From Eunapius fragilis (lineage: Eukaryota > Porifera > Demospongiae > Spongillida > Spongillidae): 64,000 bases of DNA. The notes beneath the pieces are model-generated. The model was not told the DNA's origin and searched no databases. It saw only the letters and a program-made list of their open reading frames with translations. Location of the stretch: positions 4,192,352 through 4,256,351 of the forward strand of contig OY811977.1 in assembly GCA_963681505.1 (NCBI GenBank). Direction: 5' to 3'. A program made the translations under genes and the position numbers. Below are positions 34,933 to 47,018 of this stretch, in pieces; the stretch's first letter is position 1; every line of letters begins with the position of its first letter.

Positions 34933-35428
34933 ATGCCTTCGCGTAATCAAATGAAGAGATCTAAGCAAAGAGCGGAATACCTCCAAAAGCAAGACGAGAA
35001 CAAAGCTAAAGCCCGAGCGTTCTACAAGGCCGATCCCGAAAAGAAGAAGGCCTCTGTACGCGACAGTTACAACGCAGATATTGAATCTAAGCGATCTGCT
35101 AAAAGGCAGCGATATGAAGAGGACCCGAGGAGAACCATGCTGCTAAAAGGCGGAGATATGAAGAGGACCTTGAGGAGAACCGTGCTGCTAAAAGGCGGCG
35201 ATATGAAGAGGACCTCGAGGAGAACCATGCTGTTAAAAGGCGGCGATATGAAGAGGACCTCGAGGGAAACCGCGCTGCTAATAGGCAGAAATACGAGGAC
35301 AATTCAGCTGCCATTAAAGCATCTAAAAGGAGTCGGTATTGGAATGACCCCGCTGTCCGATTGGCTAAATGTGCTTCCGAGAGGACGCGGTACCGTAAGG
35401 GTCACAGAACTACCACTACCACCCAAAG
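34933..35428 (+). pseudogene. RY-repeat basic protein, first exon, frameshifted
   Basis: Starts MPSRNQMKRSKQRAEYLQKQ and continues with FYKADPEKKKASVRDSYNAD. Four copies of a ~21-residue unit RRYEEDLEENRAAK follow, then NRQKYEDNSAAIKASK and RSRYWNDPAVRLAKCASE. A one-base deletion at about 35126 (GACCCGAGG against GACCTTGAGG in sister repeats) breaks the frame. A good donor GTATGT follows CCAAAG at 35428, so more exons once existed. From memory such Arg/Tyr repeats occur at the start of large invertebrate transposon proteins; no helicase or nuclease is visible here. Confidence 0.55.
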
Positions 35429-35485
35429 GTATGTTACGGCATGTTGTATTAACATTAAAAAGCTGTGCATGCAACATTTGTAGAG

Positions 35486-35564
35486 CATAGTCGGGCGGTG
35501 TTTGGTCGGGCTTGTCACCCTACTACCTGACCAAACGCGGTAGTATAGGGCCCCCCCGACTATG
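35486..35564. mobile_element. 79-bp hairpin element (CATAGTCGGGCGG), second copy
   Basis: CATAGTCGGGCGG and CCCCCCCGACTATG ends, with TTGGTCGGGCTTGTCACCCT inside. Partner of 33717-33797. Confidence 0.6.
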
Positions 35565-35723
35565 TACAGTACGGATCTGCACAAAACCATTCACTTCACA
35601 TGTAAAGCATGCATGGTGTGTACAGTAGTGTCTATTGTTTTAATCTGATGTATAAAAAGGCTTCCTTATTTGAAGGCTTCCTTACCATGTACATGTACAA
35701 TGTATGTTGCAACTATATGAATA

Positions 35724-36658
35724 CAAGTAAAGAAAAACATTCTCTAACGAGAAAGTTGGTGGGATATAGGAATTGGAGGCAATGGTGGTGTAAAAAGGAG
35801 GGGAACAAGGTTTTGAGAAAAGGGTAAATGAGATAAAAATCCTATATTTAGCACTTCTTTTGGTTGTTGCATGTACATGTGCTAAATAAAGGATTTTTAT
35901 CTCATTTACCCTTTTCTCAAAACCCTGTTCCCCTCCTTTTTACACCACCATTGCCTCCAATTCCTATATCCCACCAACTTTCTCGTTAGAGAATGTTTTT
36001 CTTTACTTGTTTCCTCTATTTTTTAATTATCAAATATTAATACTGGCAAGTGCGCCCCTCCCCCCCCCCCCCCCCCTCCGCTTCAATTACCTTCACGAGC
36101 AGACGCCCGCTTTTGTTTGGAATCACTGTAAGGAACGCGGGAGAATTCTAACACGTCGTCTCTCGCGTCGTCTGCTCTCCTCTTTTGTTTGCACAATTCT
36201 AAATATACGAAATGTCGCCATGGGAACGCTTCTATTTACCACTACGCATTACGTAATGATTACGTATGTCAGTTTTATGCTTTATTCATACATCTGATAC
36301 TTGAAGATGGCCTTCCAGGAGATTCTAAAGCGATTGGTATAATTGGCGCTCTTTAAAACCATTCCTATCCGGAGTTATACTCACCCGAGAAGAAGAAGAA
36401 AACGACGACGACGACGACGACGGAGAAGATTTGGCCTGGGGACGAGGTAAAACACGAACGTTTTTGTTCTCTTAAAGGAAACAGTTTGAAGACTGGAACA
36501 AAACATTAAAATGAAAGTCTTTGCCTTCTGGTTCGATAGGAACAAAGAGCTAAACTATCCGTTTCTTAGTACGCGAGTTATACGCGGGTCGCGTTTTTTT
36601 AATGATATTCACGACCCGGGTCAATTCCTATATAGGAACTACTATCGTAGTTCCTGAT
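35724..36658 (-). mobile_element. Hairpin-segment-palindrome unit, copy D
   Basis: Reversed relative to A: palindrome at 35724-36009 (CAAGTAAAGAAA..TTTCTTTACTTG), spacer with a C-run, conserved segment with GAC triplets at 36398-36420, and hairpin AGGAACTACTATCGTAGTTCCT followed by GAT. It separates two blocks that are contiguous in the sister region at 33.3 kb, so it behaves as a discrete insert of about 935 bp. Confidence 0.8.
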
Positions 36659-37071
36659 AACTCAAAAGGTTGTTACTAGATCTGCCAGTGCCCACAGATA
36701 TAAACATATCCTTATTAATCTTCATGGTGCCATGTTATCCCAGATCTACATGCTGTCATGTAGTTCACTTCCTGTGTTCCCACACTATCCATCTTTACTG
36801 CATGGTAGGCTACATTTCCAAGTTTAGATTGAAGCATTTTCAAATTTGACTAATAATATTTTAGCACATGCCGTTAATATGGTGGAATTGGACCAATAGA
36901 ATTATAGCACAGTCTGCACACGTGTTAAGGTATAAAAGTCAGTCATGCACCCGCTGAATTATAGTGCACTTTGCAAAAAGAGGTAAAAATTTTAATAATG
37001 CTCTGTGTGGATTCACGTGTAAACTTGCTTGAAAAAAGAAAAACATCATACTCTCTGTCACGTACATGTAG

Positions 37072-37380
37072 ATGGTAGCTGAAGACCTTCGTGGTTTTTT
37101 ATTAATAATGAGGGGTCGGAGGAGGAAGAGGATGACATTCATCCTCCGACTCCTCTCCCCTTCACCCCGCGAGAAGAAGCCCCGCTGCCCACACCACCAC
37201 CAGCAGCGATACCCCCGCCGCCACCACCAGCTGCGCTCCCGCCGGTACCATCGCTGCCTGTGCTCCCTCCCTGGCCTGCATGGCCACTGCCACCCAGGCT
37301 CAACCCAGCATGGCGGGGAGGTCGGGGAGGAGGACGTCCCAGCAGGAGACGAGGGCGCGGGCGGGGACAAATCGTTATAA
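37072..37380 (+). pseudogene. Acidic/proline-rich mobile-element protein, frameshifted copy
   Basis: The start MVAEDLRGF matches the ORF at 32883-32614, but extra bases in TTTTTTATTAATAATGAG shift the frame. In the correct frame it reads NEGSEEEEDDIHPPTPLPFT, then proline-rich. The flank upstream (36680-37060) is an inverted copy of 32900-33300. Confidence 0.55.
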
Positions 37381-37528
37381 ATACTACTAATTCGTACTAT
37401 TATAATTATTATTAAAGTTATTTGTTATTGTACTAAGAGATAAAGGGGATCGTCCAAATTCTATATGCTCTTCCTACATTTCATTGACTACAATACTGCT
37501 ATGACAGGGTGAAAAAAAACCTATGAAA

Positions 37529-39428
37529 CAAGTAAATAAAAACATTCTCTAACGAGAGAGTTGTTGGTATATAGGATTGACCAATGGTGGTGTAAAAAGC
37601 ACGGAAACGAGAGTGACAGAAATTTTACTTGAAATTGAAATAGGCCTATATTTAGCACACTCACAATATAACAGCGCCTGCCTGAGTAATGGGCTAAATA
37701 TAGTCCTATTTCGATTTTGAGACAATCCATGGTGTAGCGCATCACAACTTTTGCCACAACATTTTTTTATTTTTCAGTAATCTAATAGGGCTTATAGTCA
37801 TTAGTTATTATGCAGAGTTTCACTTTCTGATTCACTTCGGTTAATTGGCAATATTTCCTCAACTTTGTAGATGCCATGAAATTATGTGATTACTATCAAT
37901 GTTTTGCAAAGCTGCAGTAATGTGTCAAAATAGTTTTAATTGAAACTGTTTATAACACTACAATGCACTCACCTCATGGGTGTACACACATGTGAGATAA
38001 CCTTAATAGATTTAATATTATGACTAGTTGTTTTACATTTGTCTAATCATCTCAAAACACCATAATTCATTTTTATATATCAATTTTACCACGTGACGAG
38101 ATAGGTTGTGAGGTAGTTAATTCATTAAAATTAATTTTGGGTATCCGTTCCGCTGGTAAGTTATAAATGGATTTATGTCAAAAACTTGATGTTTCTTTGA
38201 ACTGCCGCTTGACCACAAAGTTTACGTTTACACAGACGTAACGATGCTATTAATGTCTAATGTCCTGGGCGTGCTCCGCGGTGCACGTTTGTACATCGCG
38301 GGGTACGCAAAAACAAAGGTTTTTGCATTCCGCCGTTTCAGCATGCTAGTGAAGTTTGACTGTTATGCCACGTTGTATAATTCCTTATCTGCTTGGGCTG
38401 AAGCTTTGAAAGCCTAGTACCTTTCGCTGCTGATACAACAAGTCGCCACAGCGGAGGTACACTTTACGGCGAGTGTACGCGGTAATTGAAAAATAATAAC
38501 AACGTACGTACCGGAAATTTCGCGTACCTCCGCTGTGACAAGTTGCTGTAAGAGCAGCGAAAGGTACTATAGGCTTTTAAAGCTTCAGCCCAAGTAGATA
38601 AGGACTTACACAATGTGGCAAAACAGTCAAACTTCACTAGAATGCTGAAACGGCGGAATGCAAAAAACTTTGTTTTGCGTACCCCGCGGTGTACAAACGT
38701 GCACCGCGAAGCGCGCCCAGGACATTAGACATTAAAGCAATGGAACTACGCTAAAAGGGCGTAGCCCAAGTTGCGAAGGATGTGCGCTAAGCTTCGTACG
38801 CCTATAAACATGCATGACGCTTCGATTCCGATACAACCTCTAAGCGTAGTACGTGCTAATATTTATTTAAACATATACATGTGCACAAAAGATCACACCA
38901 TGTGAAAGATAAACGTGGTATTGCTTTTTTTTAAAGCAATATTACGTACATGGTGTCGTGTAAATGGTTTTGAGATAATTAGACAAGTGTAAAACAACTA
39001 GTCATAATATTAAACCTATTAAGGTTATCTCACAATACATACATGTGTGTACACCCATGAGGTGAGTGCATTGTAGTGTTATAAACAGTTTCAATTATAA
39101 CTATTTTGACACATTACTACAGCTTTGCACAACAGGAATAGTAATCACATAATTTCATGGCATCTACAAAGTTGATGAAATATTGCCAATTAACCGAAGT
39201 GAATCAGAAAGTGAAACTCTGCATAATAACTAATCTCTATAAGCCCTATTAGGTTAATGAACAATAAAAAAGATTTCAGAATGTTGTGGCAAAAGTTGTG
39301 ATGCTCTACCATGGATTGTCTCTTTTCCAGTAAAATTTCTGTCACTCTTGTTTCCGTGCTTTTACACCACTATTGGTCAATCCTATATACCAACAACTCT
39401 CTCATTAGAGAATGTTTTTATTTACTTG
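37529..39428. mobile_element. Palindrome E of the CAAGTAAAT family, split by an insertion
   Basis: Ends CAAGTAAATAAA and TTTATTTACTTG. The left part continues to CTATTTCGATTTT at 37718, and the right arm resumes at TTTTCCAGTAAAATTTC (39323). With one TTTT removed the two halves rebuild the normal ~290-bp palindrome. Confidence 0.85.
37719..39322. mobile_element. 1.6-kb palindromic element nested in palindrome E
   Basis: Begins GAGACAATCCATGG and ends CCATGGATTGTCTC, with TTTT duplicated at 37715-37718 and 39323-39326. The arms (for example TTGGCAATATTTCCTCAAC versus GTTGATGAAATATTGCCAA) are inverted copies with moderate divergence, meeting near 38480. No long ORF, so non-autonomous. Confidence 0.88.
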
Positions 39429-41173
39429 TATTATTTGCCTTTGTCCAATTAACTTTGGCCTGAATAATTATTACTATAATTTGACAACTTGGCAAGAGCA
39501 TACATGTATGTGCGGCTTTATTCAACTAATTGCAAGGTGAAACAATAGGAATCTTGTACTTTCGTATTCATGATATATGAAACACAGAATCTGTACGTGT
39601 GCACTCCTTTGAATCAATATTTACACGACATGTAGTTGCTTTTGTCTAGTAGTCGGTGTTTTCTTGCAGCTGAGCAAGGCAACTTTGTGATTCTGCACTG
39701 TTTTGACGTGAATGCACGCACATCCATGTCATTGTTGATATCCATTTTTTACCCTTTGTTCCTTTAGTCATTTTCTGGTATTACGCTTCTGACATCAATA
39801 TCTTCCATTGTGCTTAGGACTGATTTATTTTTCGTTGTGAGTACCCTATACATTCCATATGCATCTCACTGAACCCATCTTCACTGCAACCTTTATGGAT
39901 ATATCATTTGTGGCATTTCGATTCCCCACTAAAAAAAAGTCTTGTTTACTGCATGCCTCTTCTTGGTTATCTCTCCTGAAAACGTCTTGATCACTGCATC
40001 TCTCTTATTATATGTGAAATCCACACACCACTTTGCTTGGTCATAATCACTTGTTTGGAGAATATTCAGCAACCATTGGCATTCATTGGCTACACTGTCG
40101 TCTTCACCAGATACCTGCATTACAGGTTTCTTCATGCCCTCTATCCGATCCAATAAACAACAAAGTGACCATCATCATGATATCCTTAACCACTTCTTCA
40201 ACCACACTTGCGCCTATCACTCCTATAATAGAAAAATTCCTTATCATGGTATTTGACCAATCTTAAGTTCATATGGTGTGAGGTTTATGGTACCATTCAC
40301 AGTTGTAATGCACAGTAGTATATATTGGCCTGCATCAAAGACAATTTCCGTAATTAACTTTCACATATGTAAATTAGACTTTCACTGAACAAATGGCACC
40401 AGCTCAGGTTGTCTGTACCCTTCATGTGAGTAGAGACAATGTTCAGTTAGTTCCTTTAATTGCTCAATAAGATCCTCAGCAATTTACATTCATCACTTCC
40501 CCCTGGGCTTCCACCAGCCTCCCCTGGCCATCCTGTCACAATGCTTCAGTATCATGGCGATTATCTGATTGCAAGATTTTTGGGGTACACTTGTACAAAG
40601 TTAGCAAACATTTAGTTGACAATGCAATGGCAACTTCGGCTGCCAAAATTTTGCACCAATGTTGGAACAATACATGAATTTTTGCCCCATAGTCTATATC
40701 CAATCAACTTGCAGTGTCTGACAGGCTTAGGCCTCATATCAATCTAAAAATCCAAACAATAAGCTACACAAAAAAATCGTTTTCTACCCTGACCTCTAAT
40801 GATGATACAATTGGTCTCAGTGAGACTGTGGCTTTCTTGCATGCATCACAAATAAGACACAGTTGTACAAACTAACATACGCACCACTATAAACACGTAG
40901 ATCATGACTAAAGTGCAGCCGAAATATTGGGCTGCTTCAAAACTACAATTATACATGATTTTCAATTGGTTCATATTGAAAGGTCACATAACTATAATCA
41001 TTTATATGAACTTTGTTCAGTTTATTCCAATCACTTCATAGCAGTCCTGTCCATCTGATTTCACCTCACCATATGCATCACATGTCTTCATGGCAATTTC
41101 ATCACTGAGGAATAAGTATGTGTGTTCAAACTTTGGATGAATGCATGTAATTGTTCAAAATTTTTACCAGTTG
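39429..41173. other. No gene recognised
   Basis: AT-rich sequence. A 74-codon minus frame at 40153-39929 (MDRIEGMKKPVMQVSGEDDS start) is the only notable one; I do not recognise it. Confidence 0.5.
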
Positions 41174-44100
41174 TTAGAATGGATGCTCTTTGGCCTCACA
41201 GTTAAACCCCTGCTGTGATTTGTGATGTCTTAAATACATAGATTGATAATGGTGACTACACCTTTGTTTCCGCCTACAGCATTTCATCACAGTGATAACT
41301 ATCACCATGGCAACCACAAGGATTACAAGCTCAGCTATTAGTGATCCAGCAAGCACTCCCCAAGGGTATATGTTGCATGTAATGGCTGGGGTACCTTCAA
41401 AATCAAATGCCATTTGTAGTTTGTGAACCACATGAGATGCCCCTAACCTGGGAAGTTGGTGGGTGAATATGCCAAAGACGTGATCTCTCCGCCATACACC
41501 TTTCCTAGAATAGTCACCATGACAACCACACTGAACTGGTAAACTTCATTAGGATTGAGGTTGGAAATGTCACCCCAGGTGGTGGTTGGTGGGAAGGTCT
41601 GACCCACGTACCAACCAGACTGCCTCTTTGGAGTATTGGAAATGAAACGATAATAAACAGTGTACCCCATAAGTATGCCATCTGGAGGGAGCTGGACAGC
41701 CAGCCAGAACACTCTGGCATATGTTGCATTGATAGTTACTGCCCACACCCCTGTCACATTAGCTGAAGGGTACAAAACATTAAATCTTCATGCAGGCATA
41801 TGATAGCTGTACACTCACGTATAGCTGCAGGAGCAGTCTGTAGCCATCGTGGTGTCCCTGGCCCTGCGATGGTGTGACCGACGACAGAGAAGGTGTAGGA
41901 GATCTTTGGCACAAGTCCATGTATTGTCACTAAGGGTGTGGTTGTGTTGCAGGTATTCACTCTTCCATTGGCGGAGTAGATCACCTGATACAAGATGATC
42001 ACCCCATTGGGGGTAGGAGGAGGTAGCCATGCGAGTGTGATGGTTGTGAAGGTACTGTTGAAATCTTGTAGTCCGCTCACTGGGCCAGGTGCTGCGTGTG
42101 AGGGGGACCGAAGAAATAATCCACAACTTTCCATATTCATCAACCTGGACACGTACTACTTTGCTCTGTCACGGCATGGAGAGGGGAGCTGTAAGGACCC
42201 ATGGCTCCATTGCTGTTGACTGCTGACACCTGAATGGCGTAAGCTGTATAAGGAGCCAGCCCAGTCAAAGTCAATGCCCTCCCAGAGGTGGTCGTTATTT
42301 CTCTCACACCAGTGGTTACAGGTCCATAGAGAACATTATACCCCACTATCACACTGTTCTGGTCCAGACACGGGACTTCCCCCCAACTGATGGCAATAGT
42401 GGAGGAGGTCTCTTTCACTACAATGAGGCTGTTAGGAGGCACAGAGGGAGCTGTAGAGGGAGAGAGTCATCCATTTCAATTGGTTATATGAGATCATCCA
42501 TCATACCTGATGCGGAGGTGCTGACCATCACCACAGCTGGAGGGCTGCTCCAACCACCATCGAAGGCAGTGATAGTGATGGTGTAGGGACTATACTCCTG
42601 CAGTCCAGTGATAGTGTACTGGGTAACAGTGCCAATGGACACACTCCTACCACGAAACCACATAGCACAACGTCCCTTGTAGGTGTATGAGAGAGTGTAG
42701 GTGGTGCCCATTTTTGCAGCAGTCTGCGACAACCACATGACAGTGATTGATGTTGATGTGACCTGTGTCACGACGGATGAGGGGGTTATTGGTACTGGGG
42801 AGGAGGGAGAAGGCAATGGCTAAGTACTATAACTGTAAGATGAAAACTCACTCTGGTTCAGTACCACGCCAGCACTCTGAGATGGCATATAAATGCCAAC
42901 AGCTATGACAGAGATATTGTATTGAACTCCAGCTTTGAGATTGGTAAGGATGTAAAAAATAGACGTGGTTGAGCCACTGTACGTGGTAGGGACTCCATCA
43001 GACACATAGTAGATATCATATCTGCTCAATGGACCACCTGAAGGTGGAGTTTTCCAAGAGACATTGACCGAGTCGGGACCAGACTGCACAATACTGACAC
43101 CAGTGGGTGGGGCAGGGGGTGCTGTAGAAAATATTCGTAAGTTACGACACACTCTTCATAGGCAGTACTCACCTGAAACATTGAGAGAGGAGGTAGTGGA
43201 TCTTGGATTGAGCGTAAACCCAGTAGCACCACACACTGGTGAGCATGTAGTAGTGACAGTGCATGCGTATATCCCAGGTGCTCTCCCAGTCACAGTCAGG
43301 GTGTTGTTATAAGTAGACGTCAATTGATCTGACACTGTCTGAGAGTAAGTATAGTTACCACCATACACAGGAGCTCCATTCATGGTCCACTGCACAGTTG
43401 TTGGAGGAGAACTAGTGCTGGTGCAGGTTAACTGGAACATTGCAGGATCAGCATTTGTGGGTGTCAATAGCTGAAACTGGATGCCTCCTGTGATGTTAGG
43501 ACCATCTGTGGGAGAACCAACACTTCCGTTATCACATGTGATGTACTTTCCTCTCTACTTACAAGTGGCTGCTACAGAGAGAGCATAGCCAGTTGTGGCT
43601 GACGTAGCTATGCCTGATGATGCCGCTAGTGTGAGATCAGTGTACATTCCAACACAGAGTGTGATGGTGGTATTGGTACAACATTGAACACCATGTGGGA
43701 AGTCATAAGGAGTTCCACGATACAGCTCTGCTCCAACTGACACATTTCGTTGACCCAAACCGCCAGGAGTGTTTGCAGGGTCGGGTGTTGCTAGAGGAAA
43801 CTGGGCTCCATTTGGTTGATACCACTGTCCACCTGCTATTCCCTCACACACTAGGGGAAATTGTGATCCTGATACCGCACTCACTCTATTTTGGACTACT
43901 GAGAGGGTCACCAGACTGTTGTTGGCAACTGTTATGCCATTCCATGTGATCTCAGCAGCCTGACCTGTGTGTTTGGCTATCAAATATTTACAATGGACAG
44001 CATTTTACATGTACTGCAGTGTAGCATATAGCATAAAGACATTGATTGATGCATACCTCCAACTACTAACAAACACTCCCCACTAGAATGAATAAGCAAT

Positions 44101-44919
44101 CACTGGTTTTTGGTTTGGCCTAGCTTGCATGACCACAGTTGAAATCACTATGCTAATGATATGTCTGGATACCAGGCATTTAAGGATTTGTACCAGACAA
44201 CTGGGACGGAGGGTCTACAACAACTATTAGAGGCATACACATACATGCATGCACAAAGAGGCACGCATGTACAAGCATTCGTTCAATTCACTCTAGTGAT
44301 GTAGGAACCAGCCTGCCTCAAACATTGCATGGTGCGAATAGAACGGTAAACCGGTAAGAGCTATATAGCTATAGCTTTGCAAAGCAAAATCTCCGTATAA
44401 CGGATGAAGTAAAAATGAACGAATAGAAAAGATTTCAATAGCTCTAGATCTAGACTCGTCCACGTACAAACAGATTTGGGAGCGACTTGAGAGATTGATA
44501 AGGCGGTTTTGAACTCCACAATGACAAGGAAATAGTGCAAGACTAGTACTTCTACGTCGATAGGAAAATGCTGAGGAGCGAAATTGAAGTGAATAGCTAT
44601 AGGTTTAATGGTTCGGAAGTTATAGCGATTAAAGCGCAACTGTAGGTTCTGACCTGCATTGAACGGAGGTTATGCTACCTTTAAATTTTGACTTTAAGGC
44701 AGTAAAATGAGCCATGGGCGTCAATTACGCAATTTTTATGACATTTTCACGACAAGAAAAGTTTTATCTTATTTAATATGTACTTGCATGGGTTGCTGCT
44801 ATACGTCCATGAGATCGAATAATTATTTTCATCGATTGCATCCACAGGTACGTACCTGTCACTTGGTCCAGAACCACTAGCAATAGCAGTGACAGAGCAG
44901 ATATCGCCTCCATGTGCAT
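41174..44919 (-). CDS. Ig/FN3 type I transmembrane receptor, 9 exons, 818 aa
   Basis: Cell-surface protein. Exons: 44856-44919, 43563-43964, 43173-43505, 42852-43121, 42507-42794, 42160-42450, 41819-42091, 41448-41762, 41174-41394, total 2457 nt. Exon 1 is a signal peptide (MHMEAISALSLLLLVVLDQV). Exon 2 encodes a cysteine-containing, probably Ig-like module. Exon 3 is a clearer Ig-like domain (QLTCTSTSSPPTTVQW..GIYACTV). Exons 4-8 are one FN3 each, with the usual tryptophan (VNVSWKTP, ITVMWLSQ, IAISWGEV, ITLAWLPP) and the tyrosine corner. Exon 9 has a transmembrane helix (LAGSLIAELVILVVAMVIVI), a CCRRKQR stop-transfer and a ~30-residue tail with YQSMY. Every intron is phase 1 and every domain exon is a multiple of three. 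Ligand unknown; adhesion or axon-guidance-type receptors look alike. A second ATG (44913) is possible. Confidence 0.9.
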
Positions 44920-46413
44920 CTCTGAGACAGGCCGGTCAGTATATTATTTACCACATAAGGTTTTAAGGGCTGGTGCACGGAAATCAATTAATAGTGCATT
45001 GTATATGTCGACTCGTCAGCGACCTGAGTTTTCATTAGTTGTCTGCCGGTACTTATTGCGAACAATTTAATTAAAGGGGTTCATGCATTGCAGTATCATT
45101 GGCGTAAATACAACTATGTGCATACATATGCATAGTATACTATCAACGAATTTACGGCTAAAATGTTGCACTAGCTTTGTATAATGCATATTAATTTATA
45201 ATGCATGCGGTTAAGGTATACCAACCGGCGGATACTTATAAATAATAACAAGCACACACGCGAAGTGTTGCAATAAAATGGGTAGACGTATTGAAGGTTA
45301 GAGGACAGGTAGTGCAGCTTGAGTAGTAGCCACTAACGCGCGCAAAGCCGGACAGAAGTGCAAAGGAGGTACCATGCTTGCATGTATATATATATATTAT
45401 AATTATGTATACATCTCCTTTCATCCTTGAAAAGCTGCAGTTTTACTTTCAATATGCGTCCATGTATCATATGGCGTACGGCATGCATGCATGTATTCAA
45501 TTAACCATCAGACTAGGTACAGCAGACTTCTTTGTGTAAAGTAGTTAAGTTTAAGATACAGCGTGCATGCAGTGACCCAGTTGTGACTGACTAAAACTAA
45601 ATTAATAAGATTATTGTGTCACATGAATGGGAGGGGACAAAGGGTTCTAGGATGCGAGTCTCTGTACACGGCTGTACAGAGATACATAACAGTGAGACCG
45701 GCCGCTCAGAGGAACGTCGATATATACAAGGGCTGGTTAAATTCAATAATCATTGTCTCTGGTTAAAAATGTATTTATAATACATAATAACTTTGGCTTC
45801 TTAGTATCACCGTTTGTTAAACCATGCATGATGACGTAACAACTCACAAGTATTATGTAGTATGTTTATCAAATACTCCTCACGCCATGTATTAGAACTG
45901 AAAAGAAACAGTAGTCATGCAACAGTAATGCAACAGTAATCATGCAACAGTAATGCAACTATCATTATGAGACACCCCCCCCCCCCCCCCTATCGTCCCT
46001 GGGCTAGGTCGGATCGACAATATACCAGCAAAACACAGTATATCTGTATATTAGTCTTCAAACGAGAATCTCGCAAACTGAAGCAAAGGAAATGGCACAA
46101 TGATATGCATGACGCACTCAAATTAATTTTTAAAATAAAATTATAAATTCACCGTTTCAGGAAATCAACTAACAGTGTAAATAGATGGCGTCGTGTGCTC
46201 TCCTGCCAATGAGTGTCTTTATCAGTATTAATAGACAAATGAAATAGCCAACATAAAATAGTGATCGAACGGAATAAATTACGATTCTTTAATTTTGTAT
46301 GCGCGTTATTAATTATACGTCACGGGCAACTTGGGCACATTTAAAATAGAAATCTCAATTGCAAAAATACGCTAAATGCACACATTGACTGCTGTATCCA
46401 TTGTGTTCTGACT
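44920..46413. other. No gene recognised; receptor promoter side
   Basis: Upstream of the receptor. Contains a C-homopolymer near 45967 and a tandem CAACAGTAATG repeat near 45920. From 46013 it belongs to the segmental duplication. Confidence 0.5.
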
Positions 46414-46971
46414 TTATCTCAACGGCCAGTTAACGTATGGCAGAACGTAACATGCGACTCCTTCGTACTTATAACCGTATCTGCCGTACTCTCCGTGAAC
46501 GATCGTTTTAATTTCGTCAATATTGGTCGTATAGAAGTGATCCACAAGGTTGCAGTAGCGATAGAGAGGCACAGTGTCCTCTTCTCTCCTCCTGTAGCAA
46601 TACCCTGATATGTACTCGTACCTATATCCGTACCTTCCTATCGCTCCTGGTTGTGTCGTTCCGATCTCGTCTTCATCGGTTGTATTAAAGTGATCTTCAT
46701 GCCCATAAAATAACGGAATAGCGGAATAACGTCGCTTCTCGGCTCTGTTTTAAGGATCGATGCACTGAACTCCTTCAGCTTTGTAACTGAAGTTCCCGAT
46801 CTGTCCGTATAAGGCGATGCCAATCTCGAAGAAATTAATAGTGTACAAGTGATCGACTCCGTTGTAGTATCTGTAGAAAGGCACGTAGTTTGGTATCGCA
46901 AATGTGCAGCTTGGCGTAAAGCAAGTAGCCACCAACAACAAACATAGAAATGCCTTCAAAACTGCTGCCAT
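46414..46971 (-). pseudogene. DUF5648-like secreted protein, frameshifted duplicate
   Basis: Same start as the intact gene at 57021 (MAAVLKAFLCLLLVAT). It carries a 4-bp insertion at about 46756 (GGATCGATGC against GGATGC), giving a stop after GVQCIDP. Further indels lie near 46695. The TATAAATA box at about 47008 is kept, so loss of function is probably recent. Confidence 0.88.
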
Positions 46972-47018
46972 TACCTGTACATTGTTACTAATTTTCCTGC
47001 GACGCAGTATTTATAGTC

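Noticed and set aside
46638..46901. Separate reading frame MRYQTTCLSTDTTTESIT in the secreted-gene region
   Set aside because: It is an out-of-frame shadow of the DUF5648-like gene, present in both duplicates.
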